NCBI RefSeq assembly: GCF_007859655.1
Contig: NZ_CP042304.1
Span: forward strand, 2,666,001 to 2,730,000
DNA length: 64,000 nt
Direction of reading: 5' to 3'
DNA from: Devosia ginsengisoli
Lineage (GTDB): Bacteria > Pseudomonadota > Alphaproteobacteria > Rhizobiales > Devosiaceae
The notes beneath the pieces are model-generated. The model made no database searches. It saw only the letters and a program-made list of their open reading frames with translations, and was not told the origin of the DNA. The position numbers and the translations under genes are program-made. Of this stretch, positions 15,284 through 24,340 are shown piece by piece (positions within the stretch are counted from its first letter, which is position 1; each line of letters begins with the position of its first letter).

Positions 15284-16456
15284 TTAATGCGAAGACAGTG
15301 AAAAGCCCTTTGAGCTGAACGAGAAGAACCGGTTCAGCAGGCCCGATAGCGGCGGCCAGGTCATGATGTTGACTGAGGTATCGCGGATGGCGGCATGGAA
15401 CGGGGTGGCCGGCACGAACCACTTGGCCATGCGCCGCCCCGCCCGCTGCTTTTCCAGCACCAGCGGCCGCAGGTCCTGTTCGAACCGCGCCAAAGCCGCC
15501 GCGATATCAACAGCACCATCGAGCACCTGCCCCAGCGCGCGACCACCGGCCAGCGCCAGTGACGCGCCCTGCCCGGCCATCAGCGACACCGCATAGGCCG
15601 CATCGCCCACCAGAACCGTGCGCTGGCTCTGCCAATGGGCCATCTCCACCTGCGCCACCACGTCGTAGTAGATATCCTCGGGGCCCGGCGCCCCCGCCAG
15701 TGTTTCCGGCAGCACCCAGCCGAGATCACCAAAGGCGGCCTTGAGCCGCGGCAGCGGATCCTGCGGGCGCTCACGGCTGTCGTCGCGGATGACGAAAAAG
15801 GCCATGATGCGACCCGGATCAACCTCATAGAGGCCCACCATCCGGTCCCTGATCGCCATCATCTTGAAATCGCCGGCCAGCATTTTCGCCACCGCGGCAC
15901 TGTCGAAGAAATAGGCGGCGGTGTGGAAGCCCAGATAGCGCAGGAAGCGCTCTTCCGGCCCGAAGGCCATGTGGCGCACCGCCGAATGAATGCCATCGGC
16001 ACCAACCAGCAGGTCGGCCTCGAGACTGCCGCCATCGGCCAGGGTGACCGCAACGCCCCTGTCGCTGTTGTCGAACGACGCGATCTCGCTGGCATATCGA
16101 ACCACGGCGCTATCGGGCAGTGCATCGTGCAGAACCTGCTCGATATCGCCACGCAGGATGGGGAACAGCTTGCCGCCAGCCGCCGCGCCGATCTGCTCGT
16201 AATCCATCTGCGAGCCGATACGGCCCGTGCCATTGACGAAATCGACCTTGTCGACGCCGCGCGCATGCGCCTTGAGGGCGGCGATGACGCCCAGGTCTTC
16301 GGCCGCCTCATAGCCGGGACCGAAGAAATCCAGCATATAGCCGCCGGCCCGCAGGCTTGGCGCCTTTTCGAGCAGGGTTACGGTCCATCCGGCCCGGCCA
16401 AGGGCGATGGCGGTGGACAGGCCGGCAATGCCGGCGCCGGAGATAATGGCTTTCAT
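15284..16456 (-). CDS. FAD-dependent monooxygenase
   Basis: 390 aa from MKAIISGAGIAGLSTAIALGRAGW, where the GxGxxG FAD-binding fold starts. A DG motif (LLVGADGIHSAVR) lies mid-protein, and the second FAD motif VGDAAYAVSLMAGQGASLALAGGRALG near residue 290. This is the PHBH/TetX-type class A flavin monooxygenase architecture, which hydroxylates aromatic or polycyclic compounds. The ATG overlaps the stop of the TetR gene by 4 bp, and the pair lies behind a palindromic operator, so it is probably induced by a small-molecule substrate of the regulator. Substrate unknown. Confidence 0.9.
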   Translation of the reverse strand: MKAIISGAGIAGLSTAIALGRAGWTVTLLEKAPSLRAGGYMLDFFGPGYEAAEDLGVIAALKAHARGVDKVDFVNGTGRIGSQMDYEQIGAAAGGKLFPILRGDIEQVLHDALPDSAVVRYASEIASFDNSDRGVAVTLADGGSLEADLLVGADGIHSAVRHMAFGPEERFLRYLGFHTAAYFFDSAAVAKMLAGDFKMMAIRDRMVGLYEVDPGRIMAFFVIRDDSRERPQDPLPRLKAAFGDLGWVLPETLAGAPGPEDIYYDVVAQVEMAHWQSQRTVLVGDAAYAVSLMAGQGASLALAGGRALGQVLDGAVDIAAALARFEQDLRPLVLEKQRAGRRMAKWFVPATPFHAAIRDTSVNIMTWPPLSGLLNRFFSFSSKGFSLSSH

Positions 16457-17031
16457 GATGTTTCGCTTTCTTCCGGGGCGATGGAATCGACAAAGGCGGT
16501 CCATGCAGCCAGTTGGCTGTCGCGCCGCTTCGGGAAGAGCTGCCGATGCAGGGCAAGACCATCGCCGGTGATGAGGATGAGCGCGGCAAGCCTGCTCCGC
16601 TCGTGCGGGGTGAAACGCTCCGGCGCCAGCAATTCGAGGGCTTCGACAAAAAGCGCTTCCGCCGCCCCGACCATGCCCGCCAAGCGCTGGCGCAGGTCGG
16701 GATCGGACTGCGCCCGGGCGGCAAAGGCGAAATAGGCGCCGGCCAGCGCCGGATCGTCATCCATCTGCGCCACCGTCTCGGCACCAAGGGCCAAAAGCCA
16801 GTCGCGTAGCCTGGTGCCAGGCTGCGGCCGCATATTGTCCATGCCCAGCAGAAAGACTTCGAAAGCCGCCAGCACCACGGCATTGAGCGTTTCGAAATGG
16901 TGGAACACATTGGCCTTGCTGACCCCGGCCTCCCGCGCCAGGCTGGCCGCCGTCAGCCCCGCCGCCCCCTCGCGCGCCAACAGCCGCATGGCCGCCGTAA
17001 TGATCTCTTCGCGTTTTCCCGCTTTGGGCAT
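16453..17031 (-). CDS. TetR-family transcriptional regulator
   Basis: 192 aa from MPKAGKREE. The N-terminal helix-turn-helix is textbook (IITAAMRLLAREGAAGLTAASLAREAGVSKANVFHHFETLNAVV). The C-terminal ligand domain is variable, with FAFAARAQSDPDLRQRL and SRLAALILITGDGLALHRQLF. It is the first gene of an operon with the FAD monooxygenase and sits 28 bp from an 18-bp palindrome that fits a TetR operator. By family it represses itself and the monooxygenase until a ligand binds. Confidence 0.94.
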   Translation of the reverse strand: MPKAGKREEIITAAMRLLAREGAAGLTAASLAREAGVSKANVFHHFETLNAVVLAAFEVFLLGMDNMRPQPGTRLRDWLLALGAETVAQMDDDPALAGAYFAFAARAQSDPDLRQRLAGMVGAAEALFVEALELLAPERFTPHERSRLAALILITGDGLALHRQLFPKRRDSQLAAWTAFVDSIAPEESETS

Positions 17032-17059
17032 CGATATCGTCTCCACGACAGCATTATAC

Positions 17060-17077
17060 TGACCAACCGATCGGTCA
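17060..17077. promoter_or_regulatory. TetR-type operator
   Basis: TGACCAACCGATCGGTCA is an imperfect palindrome (outer arms TGACC/GGTCA perfect, core ACCGATCGGT) of the form commonly bound by TetR-family repressors. It lies 28 bp upstream of the TetR start, where it would overlap the operon promoter. Confidence 0.65.
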
Positions 17078-17141
17078 GCAACCCTCAGGGGTGATTTTTG
17101 TGGGTGTGGGGCTTAGCCCATACCGACAGCCCCCATCCGAA

Positions 17142-17221
17142 CGTCATTCCCGCGCAGGCGGGAATCCACTCTTCTGCGCTGAACTGAAGCGAGAATGGAT
17201 TCCCGCCTACGCGGGAATGAC
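17142..17221. repeat. Palindromic intergenic repeat, 26-bp arms
   Basis: The left arm (17143-17168) and right arm (17196-17221) are inverted copies of 26 bp with one mismatch. Each contains GTCATTCCCGCG and CGGGAATCCA. This is a widespread intergenic repeat type in Proteobacteria, capable of a long cruciform or hairpin. No gene is inside. Confidence 0.85.
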
Positions 17222-17267
17222 ACGGCGAGTGGGCAGGACGGGCGGGCAACGGCATGTCCGCGCCTTG

Positions 17268-17445
17268 CCTTCTCCCCTCGTGGGAGAAGGTGCCCCTCCG
17301 GGTCGCGTAGCGCCCGAAGGCAGGCTCCGGGCGGATGAGGGGGGCGCGGAGTTTCCCGCCGGCATTGAAGCATGGGAGGACCCAGCCCCCTCACCCGGAA
17401 ATCCGCTGGACGCGGATTTCCACCCTCTCCCACAAGGGGAGAGGG
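17268..17445. repeat. Cluster of three hairpins of a second intergenic repeat family
   Basis: Stems are CCTTCTCCC/GGGAGAAGG (17268-17276/17282-17290), GGAAATCCGC/GCGGATTTCC (17397-17406/17412-17421) and CCCTCTCCC/GGGAGAGGG (17423-17431/17437-17445). The outer stems are related, as if the two ends of one element. Together with the preceding palindrome it fills the 440 bp between the TetR operator and the VOC gene. Such elements can act as terminators or mRNA stabilisers. Confidence 0.7.
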
Positions 17446-17518
17446 TGGGCCCCACCACCATCCGTTGTGAGGCCGAACGACAGCCTGTAGGTTGCAGCGA
17501 CACCCTGGAGATCGGAAC

Positions 17519-17959
17519 ATGGCGCTCAAGCGGATGGATAATATGGGGATCGTCGTCGACGACCTCGACGAGACGATCGATTTCTTTCTCGAACTCGGCC
17601 TCGAGCTCGAAGGGCGGGCCACGGTCGAAGGGGAATGGGCCGGGCGTGTCACGGGCCTGGGCGACCAGCATGTCGAGATCGCCATGATGCGCACGCCCGA
17701 TGGCCACAGCCGGCTCGAACTCTCGCGCTTCATCAGGCCCGCCGTCGTCGCCGATCACCGCACGGCCCCGGTCAACGCCTTGGGCTATCTCCGCGTCATG
17801 TTCACCGTTGATAATATCGACGCGACGCTTGAAAGGCTCCGCAAGCGCGGCGCCGAGCTCGCCGGCGAAGTCGTCGACTATCAGAATGTCTATCGTCTCT
17901 GCTACATCCGCGGGCCTGGCGGCCTGCTGATCGGCCTCGCCCAGGAAATGGGCGGCTAA
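17519..17959 (+). CDS. VOC (glyoxalase/bleomycin-resistance) family protein
   Basis: 146 aa; the ATG at 17519 follows CTGGAG. The two-module vicinal oxygen chelate pattern is seen: MALKRMDNMGIVVDDLDETIDFFLELGLELEG at the start and GYLRVMFTVDNIDATLERLRKRGAEL in the second half, ending GGLLIGLAQEMGG. Possible metal ligands are a Glu in VEIAMM and one near LELSRF. Function within VOC (isomerase, dioxygenase, drug binding) cannot be assigned. It converges with and slightly overlaps ridA-like 17956-18351. Confidence 0.85.
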   Translation: MALKRMDNMGIVVDDLDETIDFFLELGLELEGRATVEGEWAGRVTGLGDQHVEIAMMRTPDGHSRLELSRFIRPAVVADHRTAPVNALGYLRVMFTVDNIDATLERLRKRGAELAGEVVDYQNVYRLCYIRGPGGLLIGLAQEMGG

Positions 17960-18351
17960 GGCCTTTTGGCCACCAGGTCGATCTCGACCAGCGCCCCCAC
18001 GGCCAGCGCGGTGACACCCACCGTGGTCCGCGCCGGCAGTTTTCCTGGCGCGAAGAAACTCGGCCACAGCGCATTGAGCGCGGCATAATCGCGCTCGAAC
18101 TGCGTCAGGTAGATCCGGGCCATGGTGACATGCTCCAGCCCCAGCCCGATGCCATCGAGCACGATCCTGAGATTGTCGACCACCCGCCGCGTCTGCGCCG
18201 CGATACCGTCGGGCAAGGGCGCCTCGGGCGCCGCCGGATCGGTCGGCATCTGCCCGGTAATGAAGACCCAGCCATCGACCTCGACGGCATGGGAAAAGGG
18301 GGCGACCGGGCGCGGGCCGCCCGAGATCATATGATAAACCATGTCACTCAT
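17956..18351 (-). CDS. RidA-family protein (enamine/imine deaminase)
   Basis: 131 aa from MSDMVYHMISGGPRPVAPFSHAVEVDGWVFITGQMP. The Rid fold motifs are present: the PFSHAV segment, GQMP, a central VVDNLRIVLDGIGLGLEHV and the C-terminal LPARTTVGVTALAVGALVEIDLVA with the conserved Arg that binds the carboxylate of the imine. It hydrolyses reactive 2-aminoacrylate-like intermediates in RidA; subfamily unclear. It is notable that a serine dehydratase, a source of 2-aminoacrylate, is encoded 6 kb away. Stop codons of this gene and the VOC gene overlap convergently. Confidence 0.9.
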   Translation of the reverse strand: MSDMVYHMISGGPRPVAPFSHAVEVDGWVFITGQMPTDPAAPEAPLPDGIAAQTRRVVDNLRIVLDGIGLGLEHVTMARIYLTQFERDYAALNALWPSFFAPGKLPARTTVGVTALAVGALVEIDLVAKRP

Positions 18352-18434
18352 AAGACACTCCGGCGTGATAGTGCTTGAGCGTCGCCTTCTTGGCGGCGAT
18401 AAGTCAATCTTCGGTGGGCGTTGCGCACCGCGCA

Positions 18435-19151
18435 ATGACACGGGTGCACATGTTCGACATCTTCCACACCGTCTCCACCTATCTCGAGAGCTTTCTCGAC
18501 GCCATTTCCGGCAATTTCTGGCTGACCTTCTGGTTCATCTTCGCCGTGGCCATTGGTGAGGCGGTGTTCATCCTCGGCCTGTTCGTGCCCTCGACCCCGG
18601 TCCTGCTGATGGCCGGCGGCATCATCGCCGAAGGCCGCCTGCCCTTCTGGGAGGTCTATTTCGCCGCCGTGATCGGCGCCATTATCGGCGACGCCATCTC
18701 CTATACGATCGGCCATTTCCTCAAGGATTCGATCAAGGAGGTGTGGCCCTTCAAGAACCACAAGCCGCTGATCGCGCGGGGCGAGGTATTCTTCGAGCGC
18801 CATGGCGGCAAGGCGGTGTTCATCGGCCGCTTCATCCCCGGCGTGAAAGCCGTGATACCCGGCGTCGCCGGCATCATGGGCATGCGCTACGGCCACTTCA
18901 CCATCATCAACGTCACATCGGCCTTCGTCTGGGCCGCCGCCCATATCCTGCCCGGCATGCTGCTGACCGCCTGGCTCAAGTCGATCGGCCTGTCGCTGGA
19001 GCTGGTGATCGTGGTCGGCACGCTGATCCTGGCCGGCCTGTTTATCCTGGTACACTACCACCGCCGCATCCTGCTGTTCTGCGCGCCCTGGCTGGGTGGC
19101 CTGGGCCGATCGATCCAGGCGCGCTGGGGCGCCCAGGAATCGACCCACTAG
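18435..19151 (+). CDS. DedA-family membrane protein
   Basis: 238 aa from the ATG at 18435 (a second ATG at 18450 is equally plausible). It is hydrophobic with about five membrane segments. Family motifs are FVPSTPVLLMAGGIIAEG near residue 45, GDAISYTIGHFL, and the hallmark FIGRFIPGVKAVIPGVAGIMGMRYGHF with the conserved Arg. DedA proteins act in the inner membrane as putative undecaprenyl-phosphate or phospholipid flippases and influence membrane potential. A polyprenyl-phosphate role would suit the polysaccharide locus, but the gene is 7 kb away and not linked by operon. Confidence 0.93.
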   Translation: MTRVHMFDIFHTVSTYLESFLDAISGNFWLTFWFIFAVAIGEAVFILGLFVPSTPVLLMAGGIIAEGRLPFWEVYFAAVIGAIIGDAISYTIGHFLKDSIKEVWPFKNHKPLIARGEVFFERHGGKAVFIGRFIPGVKAVIPGVAGIMGMRYGHFTIINVTSAFVWAAAHILPGMLLTAWLKSIGLSLELVIVVGTLILAGLFILVHYHRRILLFCAPWLGGLGRSIQARWGAQESTH

Positions 19152-19203
19152 GACGCAAGCGAAATGCCTTGCGGCGGGCTGCAAAGGGCGTAGGCTCACG
19201 CCC

Positions 19204-19770
19204 ATGAAGCCCCGCCGCATTGTCCTCTTCGGAGCCATGCTGGCCGCCCTTGCCGGGCCGGTCACGGCAGGCTTTTGGACCGTGCCAGCCTTGGCCCAGA
19301 GCCAGGCGCAGCAGCTCGATGAACTGTTTGCCACGCTCAAATCGGCCCCCGATCACGCGGCGGCCCAACGCATCACCACGCAAATCTGGACGCTGTGGAC
19401 CCAGCCCGATGATCCGGCTTTGGCCGAGCGCATGTCCCTGGTGCTGCTCCGCCTCGGCATGTCAGACCTTGGCGGCGCAGTTGGCCTGCTCGACGCATTG
19501 GTGATCGACTATCCCGATTATGCCGAAGGCTGGAACCAGCGCGCCACCGTGCATTTCCTGCTCGGCAACTACGACCAGTCGCTGGCCGATATCGAAAAGA
19601 CGCTGCAGCTGGAACCGCGCCATTTCGGCGCCCTTGCCGGCCGGGCGCTGATCTACCTGCAACGCGACCGGCGCGACCTGGCGCTCAAGGCGATCACCGA
19701 GGCACTGGACATTCACCCCTTCCTCGGCGAGCGCGCCCTCTTCCCTGAACTGAACGTCATCCCCATCTAA
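19204..19770 (+). CDS. Secreted TPR-repeat protein
   Basis: 188 aa; the start MKPRRIVLFGAMLAALAGPVTAGF gives a signal peptide. The rest is tetratricopeptide-like: PDYAEGWNQRATVHFLLGNYDQSLADIEKTLQLEPRHFGALAGRALIYLQRDRRDLALKAITEALDIHP contains two to three consecutive TPR motifs. It is likely a periplasmic protein-protein interaction module. It follows the DedA gene on the same strand by 52 bp and may share its transcript. Confidence 0.85.
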   Translation: MKPRRIVLFGAMLAALAGPVTAGFWTVPALAQSQAQQLDELFATLKSAPDHAAAQRITTQIWTLWTQPDDPALAERMSLVLLRLGMSDLGGAVGLLDALVIDYPDYAEGWNQRATVHFLLGNYDQSLADIEKTLQLEPRHFGALAGRALIYLQRDRRDLALKAITEALDIHPFLGERALFPELNVIPI

Positions 19771-19827
19771 CCTTGCAGAGACCTGCCGCAGTCGTCACAC
19801 TGGCAGGGCAATATATCTGGAACCACC

Positions 19828-20130
19828 ATGACCGAAACCGAACTCACCGTGCTGCGCGAAGACGGCGCCACGCGCGGCCGTTATGTCATCCATCTGGCCC
19901 CCGGCTATGAGGCGGAAATGACCTTCCGCAAGGGGGCCGATGGCACCATCACCATCGACCATACCGGCGTACCACCGGAATATGAGGGACGCGGCATTGC
20001 CGCCAAGCTGGTCAACAAGGCCATAGCAGATGCCCGCGAGCAGGGCTTCAAGATCGTGCCCATCTGCTCCTATGTCGTCGCCCAGTTCCGCCGCCACCCC
20101 GAATGGGCCGACCTGCGCGCCGCTCAATAG
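19828..20130 (+). CDS. Small GNAT-like acyltransferase (YjdJ type)
   Basis: 100 aa. The acetyl-CoA loop reads [46 protein letters not shown], the hallmark of the short single-domain GNAT group whose members are about 90-100 residues. The N-terminal half ([23 protein letters not shown]) provides the central strands. Substrate unknown. The gene converges with the LprI-like gene and their ends overlap by 7 bp. Confidence 0.9.
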   Translation: MTETELTVLREDGATRGRYVIHLAPGYEAEMTFRKGADGTITIDHTGVPPEYEGRGIAAKLVNKAIADAREQGFKIVPICSYVVAQFRRHPEWADLRAAQ

Positions 20131-21173
20131 CCGTAGCGCACCTCGTCCTGCGTTTCGGCCTTGATGGCGTCGAGCTTGTCCCACGGAATGGTGATGGTCG
20201 GCGCGCCATAGGCATAGGCCGACACTTCATAGGGCTGGAACTGGATGATCAGCCCATGGTCGTTGGAGAGATCCCAGCGGCTCGGCTCGACCACGATTTC
20301 GGCAATATCGCCCGCCGTCTCCACCTGTAGCCATTCCGCATGCTCGGCCTGCAGCTCGGCCCAGGCGGCATCGACCAGCGTGCTGGCCCAGTCGTCGCCG
20401 GCAAAGATGTCCGAGGCGATGAGGCCACGATCCTGGTCGGCCAGGTAATGCAGGTAGCTGACGCTCCAATTGCCATGCGCCGCGCCGTGGCCGTACCAAT
20501 AGGTGCTCACATCCATGGTGATGCGATTAGTGCCGCCCAACTCCTTGACCTTGATGATGACGCTGGTATCCGAGGACCCGTCGACGTCATCGATATCGCC
20601 GCCACCGGCCAGCGACAGAATATCGGACTTGTTCGCCCCCATTTCGGCAATGAAGCGGTTGAACGCCTCGGCCAGCGGATCATCGCTGTCGAGCTGCGGC
20701 ATGACCACTTCGTGGCTCGCCACCTTCCAGTATGAATCGGGATTGTCCGCCTCATTCGGGTCGGGCAGCACCGCATAAGCCGACTGCAGGAAGAAGCGGT
20801 GCCCGGAAATCATCCGGCTCTGCTCCAGCACCCCGCTGCGCGTATTGAACTTTTCGACCAGGCACGAGGCCCCGTTGTCATCGTATCGGCCGCTGGTCAT
20901 CACCTCGGCATCGTCGGTGCAGGCGCGCTGGGCATAGTCGAGCCAGTTGCGCTGGTCGGCCCGCATCAGCCCCACCGCGCCCTTGGTGAGCCCGCCCGTC
21001 GCCGTGGCGAAGCTCTTGGCCAACAAGTCATCGGCCGCCGACAAGTCGGGCATGTCGCAAATGGCATGTTCGAACGGCGTCGCGGCCTTGGTGCAATCGA
21101 AACTGGCGGCGCTGGCCGGAACGGCGGCAACAGCCAGCAAAATCGCTGGCAGCACAAGGCGGAAAGAGGACAT
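20124..21173 (-). CDS. Secreted protein with LprI-like and RsiV/DUF3298-like domains
   Basis: 349 aa with a signal peptide ([22 protein letters not shown]). Directly after it, [36 protein letters not shown]...[17 protein letters not shown] is an LprI-type Cys-rich domain. The C-terminal half ([51 protein letters not shown]...[23 protein letters not shown]) matches the extracellular DUF3298/RsiV pattern. Both domain types are linked to lysozyme recognition or inhibition in known examples, so envelope defence against lysozyme is a reasonable guess. Confidence 0.75.
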   Translation of the reverse strand: MSSFRLVLPAILLAVAAVPASAASFDCTKAATPFEHAICDMPDLSAADDLLAKSFATATGGLTKGAVGLMRADQRNWLDYAQRACTDDAEVMTSGRYDDNGASCLVEKFNTRSGVLEQSRMISGHRFFLQSAYAVLPDPNEADNPDSYWKVASHEVVMPQLDSDDPLAEAFNRFIAEMGANKSDILSLAGGGDIDDVDGSSDTSVIIKVKELGGTNRITMDVSTYWYGHGAAHGNWSVSYLHYLADQDRGLIASDIFAGDDWASTLVDAAWAELQAEHAEWLQVETAGDIAEIVVEPSRWDLSNDHGLIIQFQPYEVSAYAYGAPTITIPWDKLDAIKAETQDEVRYGY

Positions 21174-21227
21174 GGCACAAACTCGACTGGGAACTGACCC
21201 CGACGCTGGCAGGCGACGAAGGCAGCG

Positions 21228-22997
21228 TCAACCCGTCGGTTGCACGGTGCGGGATGCCTCGGCGGCATCGGACGGATCGAAGATCACGACGCGATTGCGC
21301 CCCTCGCCCTTGGCCATGTAGAGCGCCGCATCGGCCATTTCGGTGACGGTCTCGATACTGTCGCCCGGCTCGACCAGGCTGGCGCCGACGCTGACGGTTA
21401 CCGCGGCCGAACGGCCATCGGGCAGTTCCACCGGCCGGTCGCTGATAGCAGCCATGACCCCGAAGGCATTGGCCCGCAACAGCTGCGGCGCGCTGTCGTG
21501 CAGCAGCACGATGAATTCGTCACCGCCCCAGCGGGCGCAGACATGACCCTCGCCGACACAATCGACAATGCGACGGGAAATTTCCGTGATCACCGCATCG
21601 CCCGCAGCATGACCGAACGTATCGTTGATGGCCTTGAAGCGGTCGATATCGATCAGCAGCAGGCCATGCCGCCGCCCCGTCGCGGCCTCAAAGGCGGTGA
21701 CGAAGCCGCGCCGGTTGGCGATGCCGGTCTGCGCATCGCGCGAGGCCAGGGTTTCGAGCGCCTCGGTTCGCGCCCGCACTCGTGCCTCGAGCAGCCTTGT
21801 ATTGTCGCTCACCGCCACCGCCATTTCGGTAAAGGCCGTCGACAGCCGCCCCACCTCGTCCTGCCTGTCATCGGCCATAGCGCGCGCCGGGCCATATTCG
21901 CCCCGCCGCGCGCTATGAACCACCTCTTCGAGCCGCTTGAGCCGGTCCAGCACAGCCCGCTTGAACACCAGCACCATGATGGCCGCCACCAGCCCCATTA
22001 CACCAGCCAGCAACAGCCCGATGGGCAGGAAGAGCCGCTTGTCGATGATGGCGTCGATATCCATCAGCGTGACATTGAACCAGCCGAGCTTGTCGAGATA
22101 GCCGATGCCGACCAGCGTCTGCTTGCCGCCTATGCTCATGAAGCGCGACAGGGCCACCGCCTCGCCGCCGGCCACCTGATCCATCAATTCGCGCAAGGCC
22201 GCTTCGTCTTCCGGCTTGTCCAGCAGCGAAAACACCGTGCGCTTGGCGCTCATTTCCGCGGTAAGGCTGCGCAGGTCCACCATGTCCTGGTCGCGATGCG
22301 CCTGCACTGCGCCCTGCCGGTCGACGAACATCGAGGTCACCCCGACCTGGGGAATATTGACCACTTCCTGGATGAAGCTGGTGAGATCGATGCCGGTGCC
22401 CAATATGCCCAACACCCGCCGCCCCTCGCGGATGACGCAGTTCATCCATACCTTCGTGACGCGCAGATTGGCGTCGTTATCCACATTGAGGTGGCAGCCC
22501 TCGCCCAGTGCCACGGTAGAATAATACCAGGCATCGCGCGGATTGTCTGATGTGACCGTGTAGCGGAACTGGTCGCCGGCATAGGAATTGGCGGCGTCAT
22601 TGAAATAGTAATTGCCCGAGGCGCCGATGGTGAAAAAATAACTGTGATCAGCAAAGGACTGGCGGAAATGCTCCAGTTCGGCAATGCCGCGGCGCTTGAG
22701 ATCGGGATTGGCTTCGTCATTGGCCCAGTCGCGGATCGACTGCGACCCGGCCAGCGTCTCGGCCAGCGACACCTCGCGCATCAGCGCTTCGAGGCCCCGG
22801 TAGCGATCGTAGAGAATCTGCTTTTCGGCAAACAATGTGCCGAGCTGCACGACGGTGGAGGCCACGATCCAGTTGAACGCCATATAGGCCGGCGCCGCCA
22901 CCGCGGCAAAGCCGAGCAGCACCAAGATCAGCACGCGAATGCGCAGGCTGCTGGCAATGGTGTCTCGAAGCCCGCTGATTTGGCGCCTCGCTTGCAT
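21228..22997 (-). CDS. Membrane diguanylate cyclase with cache sensor and HAMP
   Basis: 589 aa from MQARRQISGL, which has AAGGGA nine bases upstream; a GTG 15 codons earlier is possible. Order: TM1 (~20-45), periplasmic dCache-like sensor (~50-320), TM2 (~325-345), HAMP (~347-400), short coiled coil, GGDEF domain. The active loop RWGGDEF (491-495 for GGDEF) is canonical, and the domain start SRDAQTGIANRRGF and metal site LLIDIDRFKAIND are intact. It makes c-di-GMP. An RxxD inhibitory site five residues before GGDEF is not seen (GEGHVCAR), so product feedback may be absent. c-di-GMP could influence exopolysaccharide output. Confidence 0.93.
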   Translation of the reverse strand: MQARRQISGLRDTIASSLRIRVLILVLLGFAAVAAPAYMAFNWIVASTVVQLGTLFAEKQILYDRYRGLEALMREVSLAETLAGSQSIRDWANDEANPDLKRRGIAELEHFRQSFADHSYFFTIGASGNYYFNDAANSYAGDQFRYTVTSDNPRDAWYYSTVALGEGCHLNVDNDANLRVTKVWMNCVIREGRRVLGILGTGIDLTSFIQEVVNIPQVGVTSMFVDRQGAVQAHRDQDMVDLRSLTAEMSAKRTVFSLLDKPEDEAALRELMDQVAGGEAVALSRFMSIGGKQTLVGIGYLDKLGWFNVTLMDIDAIIDKRLFLPIGLLLAGVMGLVAAIMVLVFKRAVLDRLKRLEEVVHSARRGEYGPARAMADDRQDEVGRLSTAFTEMAVAVSDNTRLLEARVRARTEALETLASRDAQTGIANRRGFVTAFEAATGRRHGLLLIDIDRFKAINDTFGHAAGDAVITEISRRIVDCVGEGHVCARWGGDEFIVLLHDSAPQLLRANAFGVMAAISDRPVELPDGRSAAVTVSVGASLVEPGDSIETVTEMADAALYMAKGEGRNRVVIFDPSDAAEASRTVQPTG

Positions 22998-23128
22998 CAG
23001 GATCAGTCCCTTGGGAGACTGTTCCACACTGTTAGCCCGCACCCCTATAGAGTTCGTTAAGAAAGTGCTGCCACTGCCCGGATGAACCCGGTGGCGGGTC
23101 TATACGTTGGTCGAAAGAGGAGATCGGC

Positions 23129-23575
23129 ATGACCAAGCTCGAAACCAAGATTCGCGCCCTGTTCGACGCCTATGCCAAACGCAGTGACGACGCCCTGCAG
23201 GACCCGCCGCTGGAGGACGTCAATGGCATCGTCAACGCTTTCGCCCCCTTCTTCGTCGAATCCAGCCCAAGGGGCGTCATCGGCGGGGCCAACGACAACA
23301 GCTTCCGCGAAATGATCCCCAAGGGCTTCGCCCGCTACCGCGCCGTGGGTGGCAAGCATATGACGATCAAGGGGCTGAAGGTCATCGAGCTCGACCATTG
23401 CCACGCGGTCGCCGATATCGACTGGGATTTCGCCTATACCAACAAGGCGGGCCAGAGCGGCCACGTGACCTTCACCAATTTCTACTTCGTCACCATAGCC
23501 GACGGCACGCCGAGGATTTTCGGCTATGTCACCCCCGACGAGCAGCAGGCGATGCAGGATCACGGCCTCGTTTAG
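23129..23575 (+). CDS. SnoaL/NTF2-like protein
   Basis: 148 aa, preceded by AGAGGAGATCGGC. The cone-shaped NTF2 fold is suggested by an N-terminal helix (KLETKIRALFDAYAKRSDDAL) and the strands GKHMTIKGLKVIELDHCHAVADIDWDFAYTNKAGQSGHVTFTNFYFVTIADGTPRIFGYVTPDEQ. Such proteins include ketosteroid isomerases, polyketide cyclases and noncatalytic binders; no catalytic assignment is possible. Its 3' end overlaps the convergent esterase gene by 4 bp. Confidence 0.75.
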   Translation: MTKLETKIRALFDAYAKRSDDALQDPPLEDVNGIVNAFAPFFVESSPRGVIGGANDNSFREMIPKGFARYRAVGGKHMTIKGLKVIELDHCHAVADIDWDFAYTNKAGQSGHVTFTNFYFVTIADGTPRIFGYVTPDEQQAMQDHGLV

Positions 23576-24189
23576 GCGCGGATTGTGCCCAGCCCGCTGA
23601 GGAAAGCCTGCGTCTCGCGCAATTCCTCCTGCCGCAGCTCATGCCCGCCCGGATGCCAGAACAGATTCGTCTCGGCCCCCTGCCCGGCAAAATAGTCGCT
23701 CAGCCCCTGCGTCATCGCCGCCGGGGCCATCGGGTCGCGCTGGCCCGCCGTGATCAGCACGCGCTTGCCGGTCAAATCCACCTTGGGCGGGCTGAACGGG
23801 ATCATCGGATGCATCAGCACGCTGGCATCGAACAGGCCGGGCACCTCGAACTGCACCGCAGCCAGGATATTGGCGCCGTTGGAATAACCCAGCCCCACCA
23901 CCTGCGCCGCATTGCCCTCGGCCTTGCGCGCCTCGACAAAGGCCACCATCTGCGCGACACGCAAAGCCAGGTCGTCCATGTCATAGACGCCCTCGCCGGT
24001 GCGCCGGAAATAGCGCAGCGCCCCTCCCTCGCTGACATCGCCCCGTGGTGCAACCACCCGGGCGCCGGGCAGCAATTGTCCCGCTAGGTCGAAAAACTGG
24101 TTCTCATCGCCACCGGTACCGTGGAACACCAGGAATAGCGGCGCCTGCGCCGTGGCGCCCTTGCCTTCGCGATAGTGATAGTCGGCCAT
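23572..24189 (-). CDS. Phospholipase/carboxylesterase-family alpha/beta hydrolase
   Basis: 205 aa. Oxyanion-hole motif FHGTGGDENQF near residue 22, nucleophile elbow GLGYSNGA with Ser103, acid in AGQRDPMAP and the catalytic His in WHPGGHELRQEEL. Length and motifs fit the carboxylesterase 2 / YpfH-like group that cleaves short acyl esters, including quinol or phospholipid esters. It is monocistronic and divergent from sdaA. Confidence 0.9.
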   Translation of the reverse strand: MADYHYREGKGATAQAPLFLVFHGTGGDENQFFDLAGQLLPGARVVAPRGDVSEGGALRYFRRTGEGVYDMDDLALRVAQMVAFVEARKAEGNAAQVVGLGYSNGANILAAVQFEVPGLFDASVLMHPMIPFSPPKVDLTGKRVLITAGQRDPMAPAAMTQGLSDYFAGQGAETNLFWHPGGHELRQEELRETQAFLSGLGTIRA

Positions 24190-24340
24190 GGCCGGAACTC
24201 CTCAAATGCCGTTGGCTCCCATATCGGCCGCCGGCCGACGTGGCGCAACCGCCCAGCCCGCCACGCACTGTTGCCGTTTGCGAAACAATAAGCGCCGGCT
24301 GCCGATTGCTGGCCGGTCGCTTTCATTGCACAATGGCCCT

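Noticed and set aside
21240..22550. 436-codon plus-strand frame opposite the diguanylate cyclase
   Set aside because: Shadow of a gene with intact GGDEF, HAMP and cache domains.
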